64,000 nucleotides of DNA from Cupriavidus sp. UYMMa02A (GCA_001725945.1 LRMT01000125.1:1-64000), one strand, 5' to 3'. Shown: positions 52,802 through 63,883, counted from the stretch's first letter. Numbers and translations: made by a program. Notes: generated by a model not told the origin, from the letters alone.

Positions 52802-53908
52802 ATGGAAAACGTGGATTGCGTGGTGATCGGCGCGGGCGTCGTCGGGCTTGCGGTGGCCCGGGCGCTCGCGCTGAACGGACGTGAAGTCATCATCCTGGAA
52901 GCCGAGAACGCCTTCGGCACCATCACCAGCGCGCGCAACAGCGAGGTCATCCATGCCGGCATCTACTATCCGGCCGGCTCGCTCAAGGCCGAACTGTGCG
53001 TGCGCGGCAAGGAGATGCTGTACGCGTACTGCGCGTCGCATCACGTTGCGCACCAGCGCTGCGGCAAGCTCATCGTCGCCACCAGCGAAGCACAGGTCGC
53101 CACGCTCGAAGGCATCCGCGCGAAGGCGGCTGCCAATGGCGTGCATGACCTGCAGTTCCTGACCCGCGCCGAAGCGCAGGCACTGGAGCCGCAACTGCAG
53201 TGCCACGCCGCCCTGCTCTCGCCATCAACCGGCATCATCGACAGCCACGGCCTGATGACTGCGTTGCTCGGCGACGCCGAAAACGCCGGCGCGATGCTGG
53301 CCGTTCAGTCTCCGGTGCTGCGCGGGGCGGTCACGCCTGCGGGCATCGAGCTCGAAGTAGGTGGCGAGGACGGCGGCAGCACCACGCTGCTGGCCAGGAC
53401 GGTCGTCAACTCAGCCGGCCTGACCGCGCCCGAACTGGCAGGCCGTCTCGACGGCATGCCGGAGGCCCACATTCCGCCACAGTACTACGCCAAGGGCTGC
53501 TATTTCACGCTCGCGGGCCGCGCGCCGTTTTCGCGGCTGATCTATCCGGTGCCGGAAGCCGCCGGCCTCGGCGTGCACCTGACGATCGATCTCGGCGGGC
53601 AAGCGCGCTTCGGTCCGAATGTGCGATGGATCGACGATATCGAATATGGCGTCGACCCCGCCGACGCGGACAGCTTCTATGACGAAGTCCGCCGCTACTG
53701 GCCTGCGCTGGCCGACGGCGTGCTGCAGCCGGGCTATGCCGGCATCCGCCCCAAGATCAGCGGTCCGCACGAGACCGCGGCGGATTTCCGCATCGACGGC
53801 CCCGCCGTGCACGGCGTGCCGGGGCTGGTTCACCTGTTCGGCATCGAATCGCCAGGGCTGACCTCGTCGCTGGCCATCGCCGAACGCGTGGTGGCCGAAT
53901 TGTCCTGA
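52802..53908 (+). CDS. lhgO: L-2-hydroxyglutarate dehydrogenase-like FAD oxidoreductase
   Basis: 368 residues, unbroken. DAO-fold FAD protein: Rossmann motif [18 protein letters not shown] near residue 6, [33 protein letters not shown] and the C-terminal [18 protein letters not shown], all typical of LhgO/YgaF, which oxidises L-2-hydroxyglutarate to 2-oxoglutarate and feeds electrons to the quinone pool. It lies behind a FadR-type regulator. A related glycerol-3-phosphate or other 2-hydroxyacid oxidase is the alternative. Confidence 0.85.
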   Translation: MENVDCVVIGAGVVGLAVARALALNGREVIILEAENAFGTITSARNSEVIHAGIYYPAGSLKAELCVRGKEMLYAYCASHHVAHQRCGKLIVATSEAQVATLEGIRAKAAANGVHDLQFLTRAEAQALEPQLQCHAALLSPSTGIIDSHGLMTALLGDAENAGAMLAVQSPVLRGAVTPAGIELEVGGEDGGSTTLLARTVVNSAGLTAPELAGRLDGMPEAHIPPQYYAKGCYFTLAGRAPFSRLIYPVPEAAGLGVHLTIDLGGQARFGPNVRWIDDIEYGVDPADADSFYDEVRRYWPALADGVLQPGYAGIRPKISGPHETAADFRIDGPAVHGVPGLVHLFGIESPGLTSSLAIAERVVAELS

Positions 53909-55105
53909 ACGCGCCCGGCACGGACGGACCCACGCGGAAACTCATCGCGGCGCAGACCGCACCCGCGGCCGCGGCGGCGGCCGCAAGTCCGAACGTATGC
54001 GCTGGCGCCAGCACCTTCCACGTCCAGCCCATCACCAGACCGCCGAGCGTGCCGCCGACGCCGTAGGAAATCCCCCGTGTACAGCGCCTGCCCCCTGCCC
54101 TGCAGCGGCCCCGCGAACCAATGCTGCAGCGCTTGAGGCTCGCGCTGTGGTGGGCGGCGAAGGTTGCGGCATGCAGCACCTGCACCGCGGCCATCAGCCA
54201 CAACGCCTCGGGAAAGTAGCCGGTCAGTCCGAAGCGCACCGCGGCCAGCACGAACGTGCCGGCCAGGATCGTCCCGAGCGGCACGCGCGCGAACAGCCGG
54301 CCCTGGAAATAGAAGAACACGATCTCCGCCACCACGCCGATCGTCCACATCACGCCGATCGAAAACTTGCTGTAGCCAAGCCGCTCAAGGTAGAGCGAGT
54401 AGAACACGTACAGCGCCGCGTGCGCGAACATCATCAGGAAGGCGGAGGCGAAAAACCACGCCACATCGGGCCGCCGCAGCAGCGGCAGCGCGGGCGGCGG
54501 GCGCACGCGCGGTCCTTCTTCGGCGCGTCGCGCATGCCGAACACCATCGCCATCAGAATCGCCAGCATGACACTCGCAACCCACGGAAATGCCTGCATGC
54601 CAAACTGCTGGAACAGCGCGCCGCCCGCCAGTACGGCGGCAATGAAGCCGACCGACCCGAACATACGGATGCGGCCGTAGCGGTGGTCGAACGCGCCGTA
54701 GCGGCGCAGCGTGGAAATGGTCAGCGCATCGCCGAGCGGTGACATCGCACTGGTGATGAGGCTGATCGCGACCATCATCGCCATCAAGCCGCCATAGCTG
54801 TGCACGGCTGGCAGCGCGAGGAACGCCGCGAGCGCACCGACCGCAGTCAGCCGCAGGATGCGCACGCGCGTGTGCATCATGTCCGAAAGCCAGCCCCACA
54901 GGTACGGGCCCAGGATGCGGCTGAACTGGAACGAGGCCATCAGCACGCCGATCTGCACGGAGTTGAAGCCGCGCGCGGCGAAGAACAGGCTGACGAACGG
55001 CGAGATCACGCCGACGTAGCCGTAATACCCCAGATAGAAAAGACCGAAGCGGCCATACTCGGGCCGCGCCGGAACAGCGTTGACGGTCTCGGGCGCTGCG
55101 GCCAA
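53757..55105 (-). CDS. MFS transporter, HcaT/MFS_1-like (frame breaks; both ends uncertain)
   Basis: About 12 membrane segments: [83 protein letters not shown] and [15 protein letters not shown]. The pattern [18 protein letters not shown] is typical of the PPP/HcaT-like sugar or aromatic-acid branch. Frame changes near 54509, 54133 (loss of G) and 54077 (an extra G in a G5 run). No ATG precedes the first segment; a TTG at 55105, just after the aroC stop, is the likely start. The open frame runs to 53757, overlapping the convergent lhgO end, so the true stop may be near 53930. Confidence 0.75.
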
Positions 55106-55106
55106 C

Positions 55107-56218
55107 TCAGCCCGGCTGGCCGGGAGCCTGCGCGGGGATGCGCGGCGTTTCCACCTTGACGTCGCCGCACTGGGCGCGGTGGCGCAGTGCGTGATCGACC
55201 AGCACCAGCGCGAGCAGCGCCTCGGCGATCGGCGTGGCGCGGATGCCGACGCACGGGTCGTGGCGGCCGAAGGTTTCGACGGTCGCCGCATTGCCGGCCT
55301 TGTCGATCGACTCGCGCGGCGTGCGGATGCTGGAAGTCGGCTTGATCGCCAGCGACACGGTAATGTCCTGGCCAGTGGAAATGCCACCCAGGATGCCGCC
55401 CGCGTTATTGCCGCGGAAGCCTTCGGCGGTGAGCTCGTCACCATGCACGCTGCCGCGCTGTGCCACGCTCTTGAAGCCGGCACCGATCTCAACGCCCTTG
55501 ACCGCGTTGAGGCCCATCATCGCATGCGCGATATCGGCGTCGAGCCGATCGAACAGCGGCTCGCCGAGGCCCACGGGCACATTGCTGGCTACGACCTCGA
55601 TGCGCGCGCGACCGAATCCCCGTCACGGCGCAGCGCGTCCATATAGGTCTCGAGTTCCGGCACGACGTCCGCGTTCGCGGCGAAGAACGGATTCTCCGGC
55701 ACATGCGACCAGTCGCTGAACGGCACTTCGATCTCGCCCAGTTGCGACATGTAGCCCCGGATCTCCGTGCCGAACTGTTCGCGCAGCCATTTCTTGGCCA
55801 CGGCGCCCGCCGCCACCACCGGCGCCGTCAGGCGCGCCGACGAGCGGCCGCCGCCGCGATGGTCGCGGATGCCGTACTTTTGCCAGTAGGTGTAGTCGGC
55901 GTGGCCCGGGCGGAAGGTCTCGACGATGTTGCCGTAGTCCTTGCTGCGCTGGTCGGTGTTGCGGATCAGCAGGCAGATCGGCGTGCCCGTGGTCTTGCCT
56001 TCGAACACGCCGGAGAGAATCTCGACCTGGTCCGGTTCCTTGCGCTGCGTGACGTGACGCGAAGTGCCCGGCTTGCGGCGATCGAGGTCGCCCTGAATAT
56101 CGGCCTCGGTCAGCGACATGCCCGGCGGGCAGCCATCCACCACCGCGCCGATGGCGGGTCCATGCGATTCGCCGAAGGTGGTCACAGTGAAAAGCAGGCC
56201 AAGGGTATTGCCGGACAT
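55107..56218 (-). CDS. aroC: Chorismate synthase (one frame break)
   Basis: Last common step of aromatic amino-acid synthesis (EPSP to chorismate, FMN-dependent), about 370 residues after repair. Signatures: [19 protein letters not shown] at the N-terminus, [27 protein letters not shown] around the active site, and GGISTGQDI. The frame breaks near 55610: GTC GGC GCG read as GTCGCGCG; adding G gives [17 protein letters not shown]. The stop is 1 base from the putative TTG start of the MFS gene. Confidence 0.96.
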
Positions 56219-56303
56219 GATGGAAACCGCGCAGGAATTGGGACGGCCTCCATTGTAAGGCCATTGCGCCGCCCGCTGGCCCGTTCTGGCGCGCTGCCGC
56301 CGC

Positions 56304-57044
56304 TCAGCGGCGCGACAGCTCGCTCTGCTGCGCCGTGTCCGGATCGAAATCGGGAAAGAACTCCTGCCGCATGCGCGCGACGTAGGCAACCAGGTTGGCA
56401 TGCCCTTCTGCAGCCGTGCGGATCGGCGTGTCGAACACCGGGCACAGCAGGCTGGCGGCGAACGCGAACAGCGTGGCATCGGCGCCGCATGGCTTGTCGC
56501 CCATCAGGTACTGCCGGTCGCCGAGGATGTCCGCGATCGACGTCACACCTTTGTTGGCCAGCGCGACCAGTTCTTCTTCGCTATGCCGTCCGAGCCCCTG
56601 ATTCCAGAGGGTACGGCGCACTTTGTGACGCACCAGACGCTCCGCAAGCCCGCGCATCGGCGCCGGCACGCCGCGGAAGAACTGGGCCGGGCCACGCTCG
56701 AAGTTGGCTTCGTCAAGCCAGCGCACGCGGGCCACGGCCCAGTACAGGTTGTCCTCCATCAGTTTTTCCGCAGCCCAGGCAATGCCGCACTCGGCCGGAG
56801 ACAGGCCGGCGTCGAAGTCGATGTGATACGTCTTCTCGATATGCCAGCGGATCAGCGTGGAATCAGCCACGATCCGGCCCATGTCGTCGAGATACGGCAG
56901 CTTGCCCTTGGGTGCGCGCCGCAGGCTGCCGCGCTTCGTCTGGTACGGCAAGCCGGCCAGCTTGAGCAGCATCTCGGCCTTCGTGACGAACGGGCTGGCG
57001 TCGGGCAGGCCGAAGGCGGGGCCGAACGTGTAGAGCGTGAGCAT
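56304..57044 (-). CDS. Glutathione S-transferase family protein (FAXC/metaxin-like)
   Basis: 246 residues, unbroken, [20 protein letters not shown] at the start. Thioredoxin-like N-terminal domain ([28 protein letters not shown]) and all-helical C-terminal domain ([40 protein letters not shown]). The C-terminal signature is of the Fax/metaxin branch, whose substrates are mostly unknown. It lies 35 bases downstream of the acyltransferase fusion gene on the same strand. Confidence 0.85.
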   Translation of the reverse strand: MLTLYTFGPAFGLPDASPFVTKAEMLLKLAGLPYQTKRGSLRRAPKGKLPYLDDMGRIVADSTLIRWHIEKTYHIDFDAGLSPAECGIAWAAEKLMEDNLYWAVARVRWLDEANFERGPAQFFRGVPAPMRGLAERLVRHKVRRTLWNQGLGRHSEEELVALANKGVTSIADILGDRQYLMGDKPCGADATLFAFAASLLCPVFDTPIRTAAEGHANLVAYVARMRQEFFPDFDPDTAQQSELSRR

Positions 57045-57079
57045 GGCGGAGGTCGCGAGAGGATCTGTCGGCGCGCGGG

Positions 57080-58978
57080 CTAGCGCCACTCGCCGCGCAG
57101 GGCGGTCACCATCTGCTGCAGGCCTTCCGGCGTGGCGCGCTCAGGCGTCACCGGCTCGCCCACCACAAGCTCCAGCCGGCTCAGGATGCCGCGCCGGAAC
57201 GGCCGCGTCATGGCCGCTCCGCCCTTGCGCGAAAAGAAGCTGCCCCACAGCCCGCGCAGCGCCATCGGCACCACGGTCACCGGCGTGCGCCGGATGATCT
57301 GCTGTACGCCCTGCTTGAACGCGTTGATCTCGCCGTTGGCGGTGATCTTGCCTTCCGGGAAGATGCAGACCAGGTCGCCATCCCCCAAGGCAGCGGCGAC
57401 ATCATCGTAGGCCTTTGCGAGCAATGCGGGATCTTCGTGCGCGGGCGCGATCGGAATGGCGCGAGCCTGCCGGAAGAACCACGACATCAGCGGCACCTTG
57501 AAGATGCGGTAATCCATCACGAAGCGCACCGGGCGCGGGCTGGCTGCCATCAGCACCACCGCGTCGGCAAAGCTCACGTGGTTGCAGACCAGCACGGCCG
57601 GACCATCGGCCGGGATACGCTCGACATTCACGCGCCGCAACCGGTACACCGTATGCACCAGGATCCAGGCCACGAAGCGCAGCAGGAACTCCGGCACCAG
57701 CGAGTAGATATAGATGGCCACTAGCGCATTGAGCAGGCCCACCACCAGGAACAATTCGGGAATGCTGAAGCCCGCCTGCGTGAGCGCCACGCCGAGCAGC
57801 GAGGCGCCGATCATGAAGAAGCTGTTCAGGATGTTGTTGGCCGCGATGATGCGCGCGCGGTGCGTCGGCGCGCTGCGGCTCTGGATCAGCGCGTACAGCG
57901 GCACGCTGTAGAAGCCGCCGAACATCGCGAGCAGCAGCAGGTCCGCCAGCACGCGCCAGTGGCGCGGCTCGGCAATGAAGCCACTGATGCCGGTCAGCGC
58001 CCCGGTTGCCTGCCCTCGGCTGGCAAAGTACAGGTCTACCGCGAACACCGTCATGCCGATCGAGCCGAACGGCACCAGGCCGATTTCGACATGCCGGCCT
58101 GACAGCCGTTCGCACAGCAGCGAGCCGATCCCGATGCCGATCGAGAATACCGCCAGCAGCAGCGTCACCACGTTCTGGTCGCCGCCCAGCACGTCCTTGG
58201 CGAAACTGAAGAACGAAGTCAGGAATGTCGCGCCCAGGAACCACAGCCACGAAATACCGAGCAGGCTGAGGAACACCGTGCGGTTTTCGCGCGCCAGCAT
58301 CAGGTTGCGCCAGGTCTCTGTGAACGGATTCCAGTTGATGCGCAGCTCGGGCTGCGGCGCCGGGGACACCGGCACGCCGCCGGACACGATGCGCCCGGCC
58401 ACGGCCAGGCCCACGCAGGCTACCCCGACGAACAGCGGCCCGATCAGCTTGCCGCCCTGCTCCAGTCCGGCCAGCTCACCGCCGATCAGCGTGCCGATCA
58501 GGATGGCGACAAAGGTGCCCATCTCGACCAGGCCGTTGCCGCCGACCAGTTCGGTTTCATCAAGGTGCTGCGGCAGGTAGGCGAACTTGACCGGGCCGAA
58601 CAGAGTGGAATGCAGGCCCATCAGGAAAGTGCCCGTGTAGAGCAGCGTGGCGCTGTGCCAGGCAAAGCCGGCGCAGCCGAGCACCATGATGGCGATTTCG
58701 AGCGACTTCACCAGCCGGATCAGCCGCGATTTCTCGATCTTGTCGGCAATCTGCCCGCTGGTCGCCGAAAACAGCACGAACGGCGCGATGAAGATCGCCG
58801 AGATCAGGAAAGCGGCGCTGCGGGCATCCACGCCCTCGAACAGCGCCGTGTGGTAGGTCACCAGCGAGGTGAAGGCGACCTTGAAGACATTGTCATTCAT
58901 CGCCCCCAGGAACTGGGTCCAGAAGAACGGGGCGAAACGGCGCGCGCCGAGCAGTCGGAACTGGCTTTGTTGGCTCAT
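57080..58978 (-). CDS. LplT-like MFS plus PlsC acyltransferase fusion
   Basis: 632 residues, unbroken. Residues about 1-410 form an LplT-type MFS (FFWTQFLGAMNDNVFKVAF, VELGSTFxAI-like GLVEMGTFVAILIGTLIGG); residues about 430-632 form a 1-acylglycerol-3-phosphate O-acyltransferase (VLVCNHVSFADAVVLMA, the Nx4D variant of HX4D as NHVSFAD, FPEGKITANGEI). The acyl-ACP synthetase domain found in three-part Aas fusions is absent. Predicted inner-membrane lysophospholipid flipping and re-acylation. Confidence 0.92.
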   Translation of the reverse strand: MSQQSQFRLLGARRFAPFFWTQFLGAMNDNVFKVAFTSLVTYHTALFEGVDARSAAFLISAIFIAPFVLFSATSGQIADKIEKSRLIRLVKSLEIAIMVLGCAGFAWHSATLLYTGTFLMGLHSTLFGPVKFAYLPQHLDETELVGGNGLVEMGTFVAILIGTLIGGELAGLEQGGKLIGPLFVGVACVGLAVAGRIVSGGVPVSPAPQPELRINWNPFTETWRNLMLARENRTVFLSLLGISWLWFLGATFLTSFFSFAKDVLGGDQNVVTLLLAVFSIGIGIGSLLCERLSGRHVEIGLVPFGSIGMTVFAVDLYFASRGQATGALTGISGFIAEPRHWRVLADLLLLAMFGGFYSVPLYALIQSRSAPTHRARIIAANNILNSFFMIGASLLGVALTQAGFSIPELFLVVGLLNALVAIYIYSLVPEFLLRFVAWILVHTVYRLRRVNVERIPADGPAVLVCNHVSFADAVVLMAASPRPVRFVMDYRIFKVPLMSWFFRQARAIPIAPAHEDPALLAKAYDDVAAALGDGDLVCIFPEGKITANGEINAFKQGVQQIIRRTPVTVVPMALRGLWGSFFSRKGGAAMTRPFRRGILSRLELVVGEPVTPERATPEGLQQMVTALRGEWR

Positions 58979-59104
58979 GTTGGCGGCGGCCGCGGCCGGA
59001 TAGGTTGGCCCCGGGATTGTGCCGGGGCGGCTTTCCGGCCGCCATCATGCCATCACCGCATGGCCGGACTGCACCGGACCGGGACGTACCCGGCCGCGCG
59101 TGGC

Positions 59105-59551
59105 TCAGTCTGCGCGCTCTTCGGGCCAGTCGCGGATATAGGCCTTGAGCATCTTGTTCTCGAAGCTCTGGTCTTCCACCACGGCCTTGGCCACGTCGTA
59201 GAACGAAATCACGCCCATCAGCGTACGGTTGTCGAGCACGGGCAGGTAGCGCGCGTGACGTTGCAGCATCATGCGGCGCACCTCGTTGACGTCGGTTTCC
59301 ATCGTGCACGTGAGCGGCGCGTCGTCCATCACCTTGCGGATGGTGCTGGTGCCGACGCTGCCGCCGCTCTTCGCCAGTGTCTCGATGATCTCGCGGAAAG
59401 TCAGCATGCCGACCAGGTCGCCGTACTCCATGACGACCAGCGAGCCGATGTCATGCTCGGCCATGGTGTTGACGGCAACCAGCAATGAGGTGTCAGGCGT
59501 CACGGTGTAGAGCGTATTGCCCTTGATCTGGAGGATGTCGCTGACTTTCAT
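59105..59551 (-). CDS. Tandem CBS-domain protein
   Basis: 148 residues, unbroken, MKVSDILQIKGNTLYTVTPD. Two CBS domains (about 5-60 and 72-130), containing MAEHDIGSLVVMEYGDLVGML and RHARYLPVLDNRTLMGVISF. No other domain. CBS pairs bind adenine nucleotides; the partner is unknown. GGAGA is 6 bases upstream of the ATG chosen; an upstream extension is Pro-rich and unlikely. Confidence 0.88.
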   Translation of the reverse strand: MKVSDILQIKGNTLYTVTPDTSLLVAVNTMAEHDIGSLVVMEYGDLVGMLTFREIIETLAKSGGSVGTSTIRKVMDDAPLTCTMETDVNEVRRMMLQRHARYLPVLDNRTLMGVISFYDVAKAVVEDQSFENKMLKAYIRDWPEERAD

Positions 59552-59779
59552 GGTTGTCTCCGCTGCCGGTGCCTGCGGCATGGGGCCCGGTGGGCGCCAC
59601 ATGCCTGATCTTGTCTGTTTCTGGGATATGGGAAATGCGGGCAAGGGGGTGCCCGTGCGCCGATGCTAGCCGAAATCGCCCGGATAAGTAAAGCACAGGC
59701 CGGTTTCAGGGCGGATACCCCAAACGCCGCACCTGCGATGCTACGATGCAGCCCGGAGACAACTCTCGTCCGAATCGCC

Positions 59780-61089
59780 ATGTCCGGTACCCGTTTCGAC
59801 ACGCTGGCGCTGCACGCCGGCGCCGCGCCCGACCCCGCTACGGGGGCCAGGGCCACCCCCATCCACCTGACCACCTCCTTCGTGTTCAAGGACAGCGAGC
59901 ATGCGGCTTCGCTGTTCAACATGGAACGCGCGGGCCATGTGTACTCGCGCATTTCCAATCCCACCGTGGCCGTGCTGGAAGAACGCATCGCCGCGCTGGA
60001 AAGCGGCGCGGGCGCCATCGCCACCGCTTCGGGCCAGGCCGCGCTGCATCTGGCGGTGGCCACGCTGATGGGCGCCGGCTCGCATATCGTCGCCTCCACG
60101 GCACTGTACGGTGGCTCGCACAACCTGCTGCACTACACGCTGCGCCGCTTCGGCATCGAGACGACTTTCGTCAAGCCGCGCGACATCGACGCGTGGCGCG
60201 CCGCGATCCGCCCGAACACGCGCTTGCTGTTCGGCGAATCGCTCGGCAACCCCGGCCTGGACGTGCTCGACATCCCCACGCTGTCGCAACTGGGCCAGGA
60301 GCACGGCGTTCCGCTGATGGTCGACTCGACCTTCACCACGCCGTATCTGCTGCGCCCGTTCGACCACGGCGCGGGTCTGCTCTACCATTCGGCCACCAAG
60401 TTCCTGGGCGGCCACGGCACCACCATCGGCGGCGTGCTGGTGGAAGGCGGCACGTTCGATTTCGAGGCATCCGGACGCTTTCCTGAACTCTCCGAGCCGT
60501 ATGAAGGCTTCCACAACATGGTGTTCACCGAGGAAAGCACGGTGGCACCGTTCCTGCTGCGCGCGCGCCGCGAAGGCCTGCGCGACTTCGGCGCCTGCAT
60601 GAACCCGATGGCGGCGTGGCAACTGCTGCAAGGCGTGGAAACGCTGCCGCTGCGCATGGCACGCCATGTCGAGAACACGCGGCGCGTGGTGCAGTTCCTG
60701 GCCTCGAACCCGATGGTCGAATCCGTCGCCTACCCGGAGCTGGAGTCGCATCCCGACTACGAACTCGCCAAACGCCTGCTGCCGCGTGGCTGTGGTGCGG
60801 TGTTCAGCTTCAACCTCAAGGGCAACCGTGAAGCCGGCAAGCGCTTCATCGAAAGCCTGTCGCTATTCTCGCACCTGGCCAATGTGGGCGATGCGCGCTC
60901 GCTGGTCATCCACCCGGCCTCGACCACGCACTTCCGCATGACGCCGCCGCGCTGCAGTCAGCCGGCATCACCGAAGGCACGATCCGCCTGTCGATTGGCC
61001 TCGAAGACGCCGACGACCTGCTCGATGATCTCAAGCGCGGCCTGAAGGCAGCGGAAAAGGCCATGAGCGGCAAGGGAGGGCAAGCCTGA
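59780..61089 (+). CDS. O-acetylhomoserine sulfhydrylase/aminocarboxypropyltransferase (one frame break)
   Basis: PLP enzyme of the Cys/Met metabolism family making homocysteine from O-acetylhomoserine and sulfide, 436 residues after repair. RFDTLALHAGAAPDPATGA at the start, GHVYSRISNPTVAVLEERIA, the PLP lysine in YHSATKFLGGHGT, and the C-terminus IRLSIGLEDADDLLDDL. The frame breaks near 60943 and one G (ATGACGGCC) restores RMTAAALQSAGITEGTIRLS. Its stop overlaps the next gene start (TGATG), so the two are coupled. Confidence 0.9.
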
Positions 61090-61916
61090 TGGAACTGAAT
61101 ATCGCAGGCCAGCCGGCCTACGCCTACACCGGTGGCAAACCGTTCGACGCCGCCCTGCCCTGTGCCGTGTTCGTGCATGGCGCGCAGAACGACCACAGCG
61201 TCTGGGGGCTGCAGACGCGCTGGTTCGCCAACCACGGTTTCTCCGTGCTGGCGGTGGACCTGCCCGGCCACAACCGCAGCAAAGGCGCGCCGCTGGCCAC
61301 CGTCGAGGCGATGGCTGACTGGGTCATGTCGCTGGTGGCTGCCGCGGGCGTGACCGCGCCCGCACTGGTGTTCGGGCACAGCATGGGCTCGCTGATCGCG
61401 CTCGAATGCGCAGCGCGCCATCCGCAGGCCGTGCACGGCATTGGGCTGCTCGCCACGGCTTATCCGATGAAGGTGTCGGATGCGCTGCTGGACGCCGCGC
61501 TCAACCGTGAAGACCAGGCCATCGCCATGGTCAATGCGTGGTCGCACTCTAGCCTGGCCAACAAGCCGTCGTCGCCCGGCCCCGGCGCGTGGATGCAGGG
61601 TGGCAGCCAGCGGCTGATGGAACGGGTTTCGCGCAACAACCCGTCGGTACACGTGTTCCATCACGACTTCATGGCCTGCAACACCTACGCGCACGGTGAG
61701 GAAGCCGCTGCTGCGCTAGCCTGCCCGGCGCTCTTCATCACGGGAAGCAAGGACATGATGACTTCGCCGAAGGCAGCGCAGGCGCTGGCCGCGAAGATGG
61801 CCAAAGCCAGCATGGTGTCGGTTCCATGCGGCCATGCCATGATGGGTGAAAGGCCAGACGAAGTGCTCGACGCGCTGGCCGGCTTTGCGCGCAAGGTGGT
61901 CGCGGCGGCGCCCTGA
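61089..61916 (+). CDS. Alpha/beta-fold hydrolase
   Basis: 275 residues, unbroken. CAVFVHGAQNDHSVWGLQTR, nucleophile elbow FGHSMGSLIALECAARH and acid/His FITGSKDMM, CGHAMMGERPDEV. Co-translated with the sulfhydrylase gene by a one-base overlap. Homoserine O-acetyltransferase (MetX) is a distant fold relative, but this protein is too short and lacks MetX blocks. Substrate unknown. Confidence 0.88.
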   Translation: MELNIAGQPAYAYTGGKPFDAALPCAVFVHGAQNDHSVWGLQTRWFANHGFSVLAVDLPGHNRSKGAPLATVEAMADWVMSLVAAAGVTAPALVFGHSMGSLIALECAARHPQAVHGIGLLATAYPMKVSDALLDAALNREDQAIAMVNAWSHSSLANKPSSPGPGAWMQGGSQRLMERVSRNNPSVHVFHHDFMACNTYAHGEEAAAALACPALFITGSKDMMTSPKAAQALAAKMAKASMVSVPCGHAMMGERPDEVLDALAGFARKVVAAAP

Positions 61917-62013
61917 GCGATCGCAATGGCGGACGGCCTCGTGGCGCCGTCCGCACCTCCCGCTTGCGGGCGGACTACACTTGGGCTTATCGGAACCAGG
62001 ATTCGGAGACAGC

Positions 62014-62331
62014 ATGGCGGGTGCCCACACGCGGGAATTCGAGAGCTTTGCGGCCTTCTATCCGTACTACCTGAGTGAGCATCAGGATCGTACCTGCCGG
62101 CGGCTGCATTTTGCCGGGTCGACTGTGGCGCTGCTTTGCCTGCTGATGCTGGTGGTTAGCGGGAGTGCATGGTGGCTGCTCGGCGCGGTGGTCTCCGGCT
62201 ATGCCTTTGCATGGGTCGGGCATTTTGGGTTCGAGAAGAACCGCCCTGCCACGTTCCGTCATCCGATCTACAGCCTGATGGGGGATTGGGTGATGTATGC
62301 GGATATTCTGAGGGGACGGATTCCATTTTGA
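62014..62331 (+). CDS. Mpo1-like (DUF962) membrane protein
   Basis: 105 residues, unbroken. FAAFYPYYLSEHQDRTCRRLHF then two membrane segments (TVALLCLLMLVVSGSAWWLL, AVVSGYAFAWVGHFGFEKNR) and NRPATFRHPIYSLMGDWVMY, the family pattern of YGL010w/Mpo1. The yeast member is a 2-hydroxy fatty acid dioxygenase; the histidines (HQDR, RRLHF, GHFGFEKN, FRHP) that would hold iron are present. GGAG lies 5 bases before the ATG. Confidence 0.88.
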   Translation: MAGAHTREFESFAAFYPYYLSEHQDRTCRRLHFAGSTVALLCLLMLVVSGSAWWLLGAVVSGYAFAWVGHFGFEKNRPATFRHPIYSLMGDWVMYADILRGRIPF

Positions 62332-62418
62332 AGCGGAGGCAGGCGCCGCTGTCTCGCCGGCAGCCGGCGAGTCACTTTTTGTCCGAGCGACGAAAGAACA
62401 GTGACGGTCGCAGATTCC

Positions 62419-63751
62419 TTACCCTCTTGCTCCCGGCGGCACCACTACCTCCAACGTCGGCCTCGCAGCCATCATCTCCACAGCTTCGGGATCCTTTGCG
62501 ACTTGTTCCCTGAACACTACCTCCAACGGCTGGTCGAGTTGCGGATTGACCAGGATCGATCTCAGCACCTCGGCACCCTGCAACTGCTGCGCCAGTGCGG
62601 TGCGCGGCAGCCGTGGCAGGTTCAGGACCAGCCTGTCATATAGCGTCCGCAGCGTGACCCGCGAGGGATCGCACAGCAGCGCCCAGTGCGCCTGGCCGCG
62701 TTCCTGCTGCAGCTTGCCGATCAGGTGCATCGCCTTGAGTTTGGCGAGCAGTACGCCGAGGTAGTCCGCTTCTACTCGCAATTTCCGGCCAAGATCGAGT
62801 TCGCCGACGCTGCGCGGCACTTCGTCGCGCGCTTGTAAAGCAGCAGCAGCACGCCCAGTGCATCGAAGAACTCGCTGCCGGCGAATGTACGGCGGCGCCA
62901 GTGCCCCTGCCGCATGACCGGCAGGTTCGCGGCAATGGTCGCGCCCAGCAGCGTCACTAGCCAGCTCAGGTAGATCCACAGCAGGAAGATCGGCAGCGCC
63001 GCGAAGGTGCCGTAGACCGCCGTGTAGGTCGGGATATGCGTAACGAAATAGCCAAAGCCGCGCTTGGCGAATTCGAATGCGATGGCCGCTACCAGCCCGG
63101 CGGCGATGGCATCGCGCCACTCGACATAGGCATTCGGGACCGCGGTGTAGAGAAATGCGAATGCCAGGGCCGACAGTACGACCGGTGTGGCGCTCACCAG
63201 CAGGCCCAGTCCGATCGGCATGTTGCCGACATAGCCGGCCGAGACCGAGATCAGGTAGGAGCTGATCGACAAGCTCGCGCCGATCAGCACCGGCCCAAAC
63301 GTCAGCACGGCCCAGAACACCAGCACGCGCTGCGCGAGCGGCCGGCGTTGCTTGACGCGCCAGATCCCGTTGAGCGCGTCTTCGACCGTCAGCATGGTCA
63401 GCACCGATGTCAGCATCAAGCCGCCCAGACCCATTGCGGTCAGTCCGCGCGCGCTTTTGGAGAATTGGCCGAGATAGCGCGAGATCGATTCGCTGACGTT
63501 GCCGGGAATCAGGTTCTGGAACAGGAAGGTCTCGATGTCCGCGCGGAATTCCCGGAACACCGGAAAGGCGGCCAGCAGCGCAAAAGCCACCGTCAGCACC
63601 GGCACGACCGACAGGAAGGTGGTAAAGGTCAGGCTGGCGGCAACCTGGGGCAGGCGCCTTCGCCAGCGCGGCGCAGCGCATAGCGCGCGAGTGCGCGCAG
63701 CTTCTGCAGATTCCATTCCCTGCGCAGGCGGACGACGCGGGTTCCAAACAT
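62419..63751 (-). CDS. YihY/UPF0761 family inner-membrane protein (two frame breaks)
   Basis: About 444 residues after repair. Six membrane segments in the UPF0761 core (LTFTTFLSVVPVLTVAFALLAA, ALNGIWRVKQRRPLAQRVLVFW, IFLLWIYLSWLVTLLGATIA), followed by a cytoplasmic winged-helix-like C-terminus (RKLRVEADYLGVLLAKLKAM). Once called RNase BN, but that activity belongs elsewhere. Frame breaks near 63655 (RRAGEG to RLPQVAASLTF) and 62833 (LLLLYKARDEVPRSVGEL, one G restored). Divergent from the WrbA-like gene. Confidence 0.88.
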
Positions 63752-63818
63752 GCTGCGGCGGACTCCTGTGATGATGCGGACTAATGACGTGCCGCCGTTG
63801 GGGTGGCGGGGGCACAAC

Positions 63819-63824
63819 TATAAT
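63819..63824 (+). promoter_or_regulatory. Probable -10 box of the WrbA-like gene
   Basis: Perfect TATAAT 60 bases upstream of the start codon in the divergent gap with the YihY gene; a TTGGGG lies upstream with a short 15-base spacer. Confidence 0.4.
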
Positions 63825-63883
63825 ACGCGGATTGTCACGGCCCATATGCCGCGCGCTTGCGGCACGGCCGCCCATCCTGCTCC

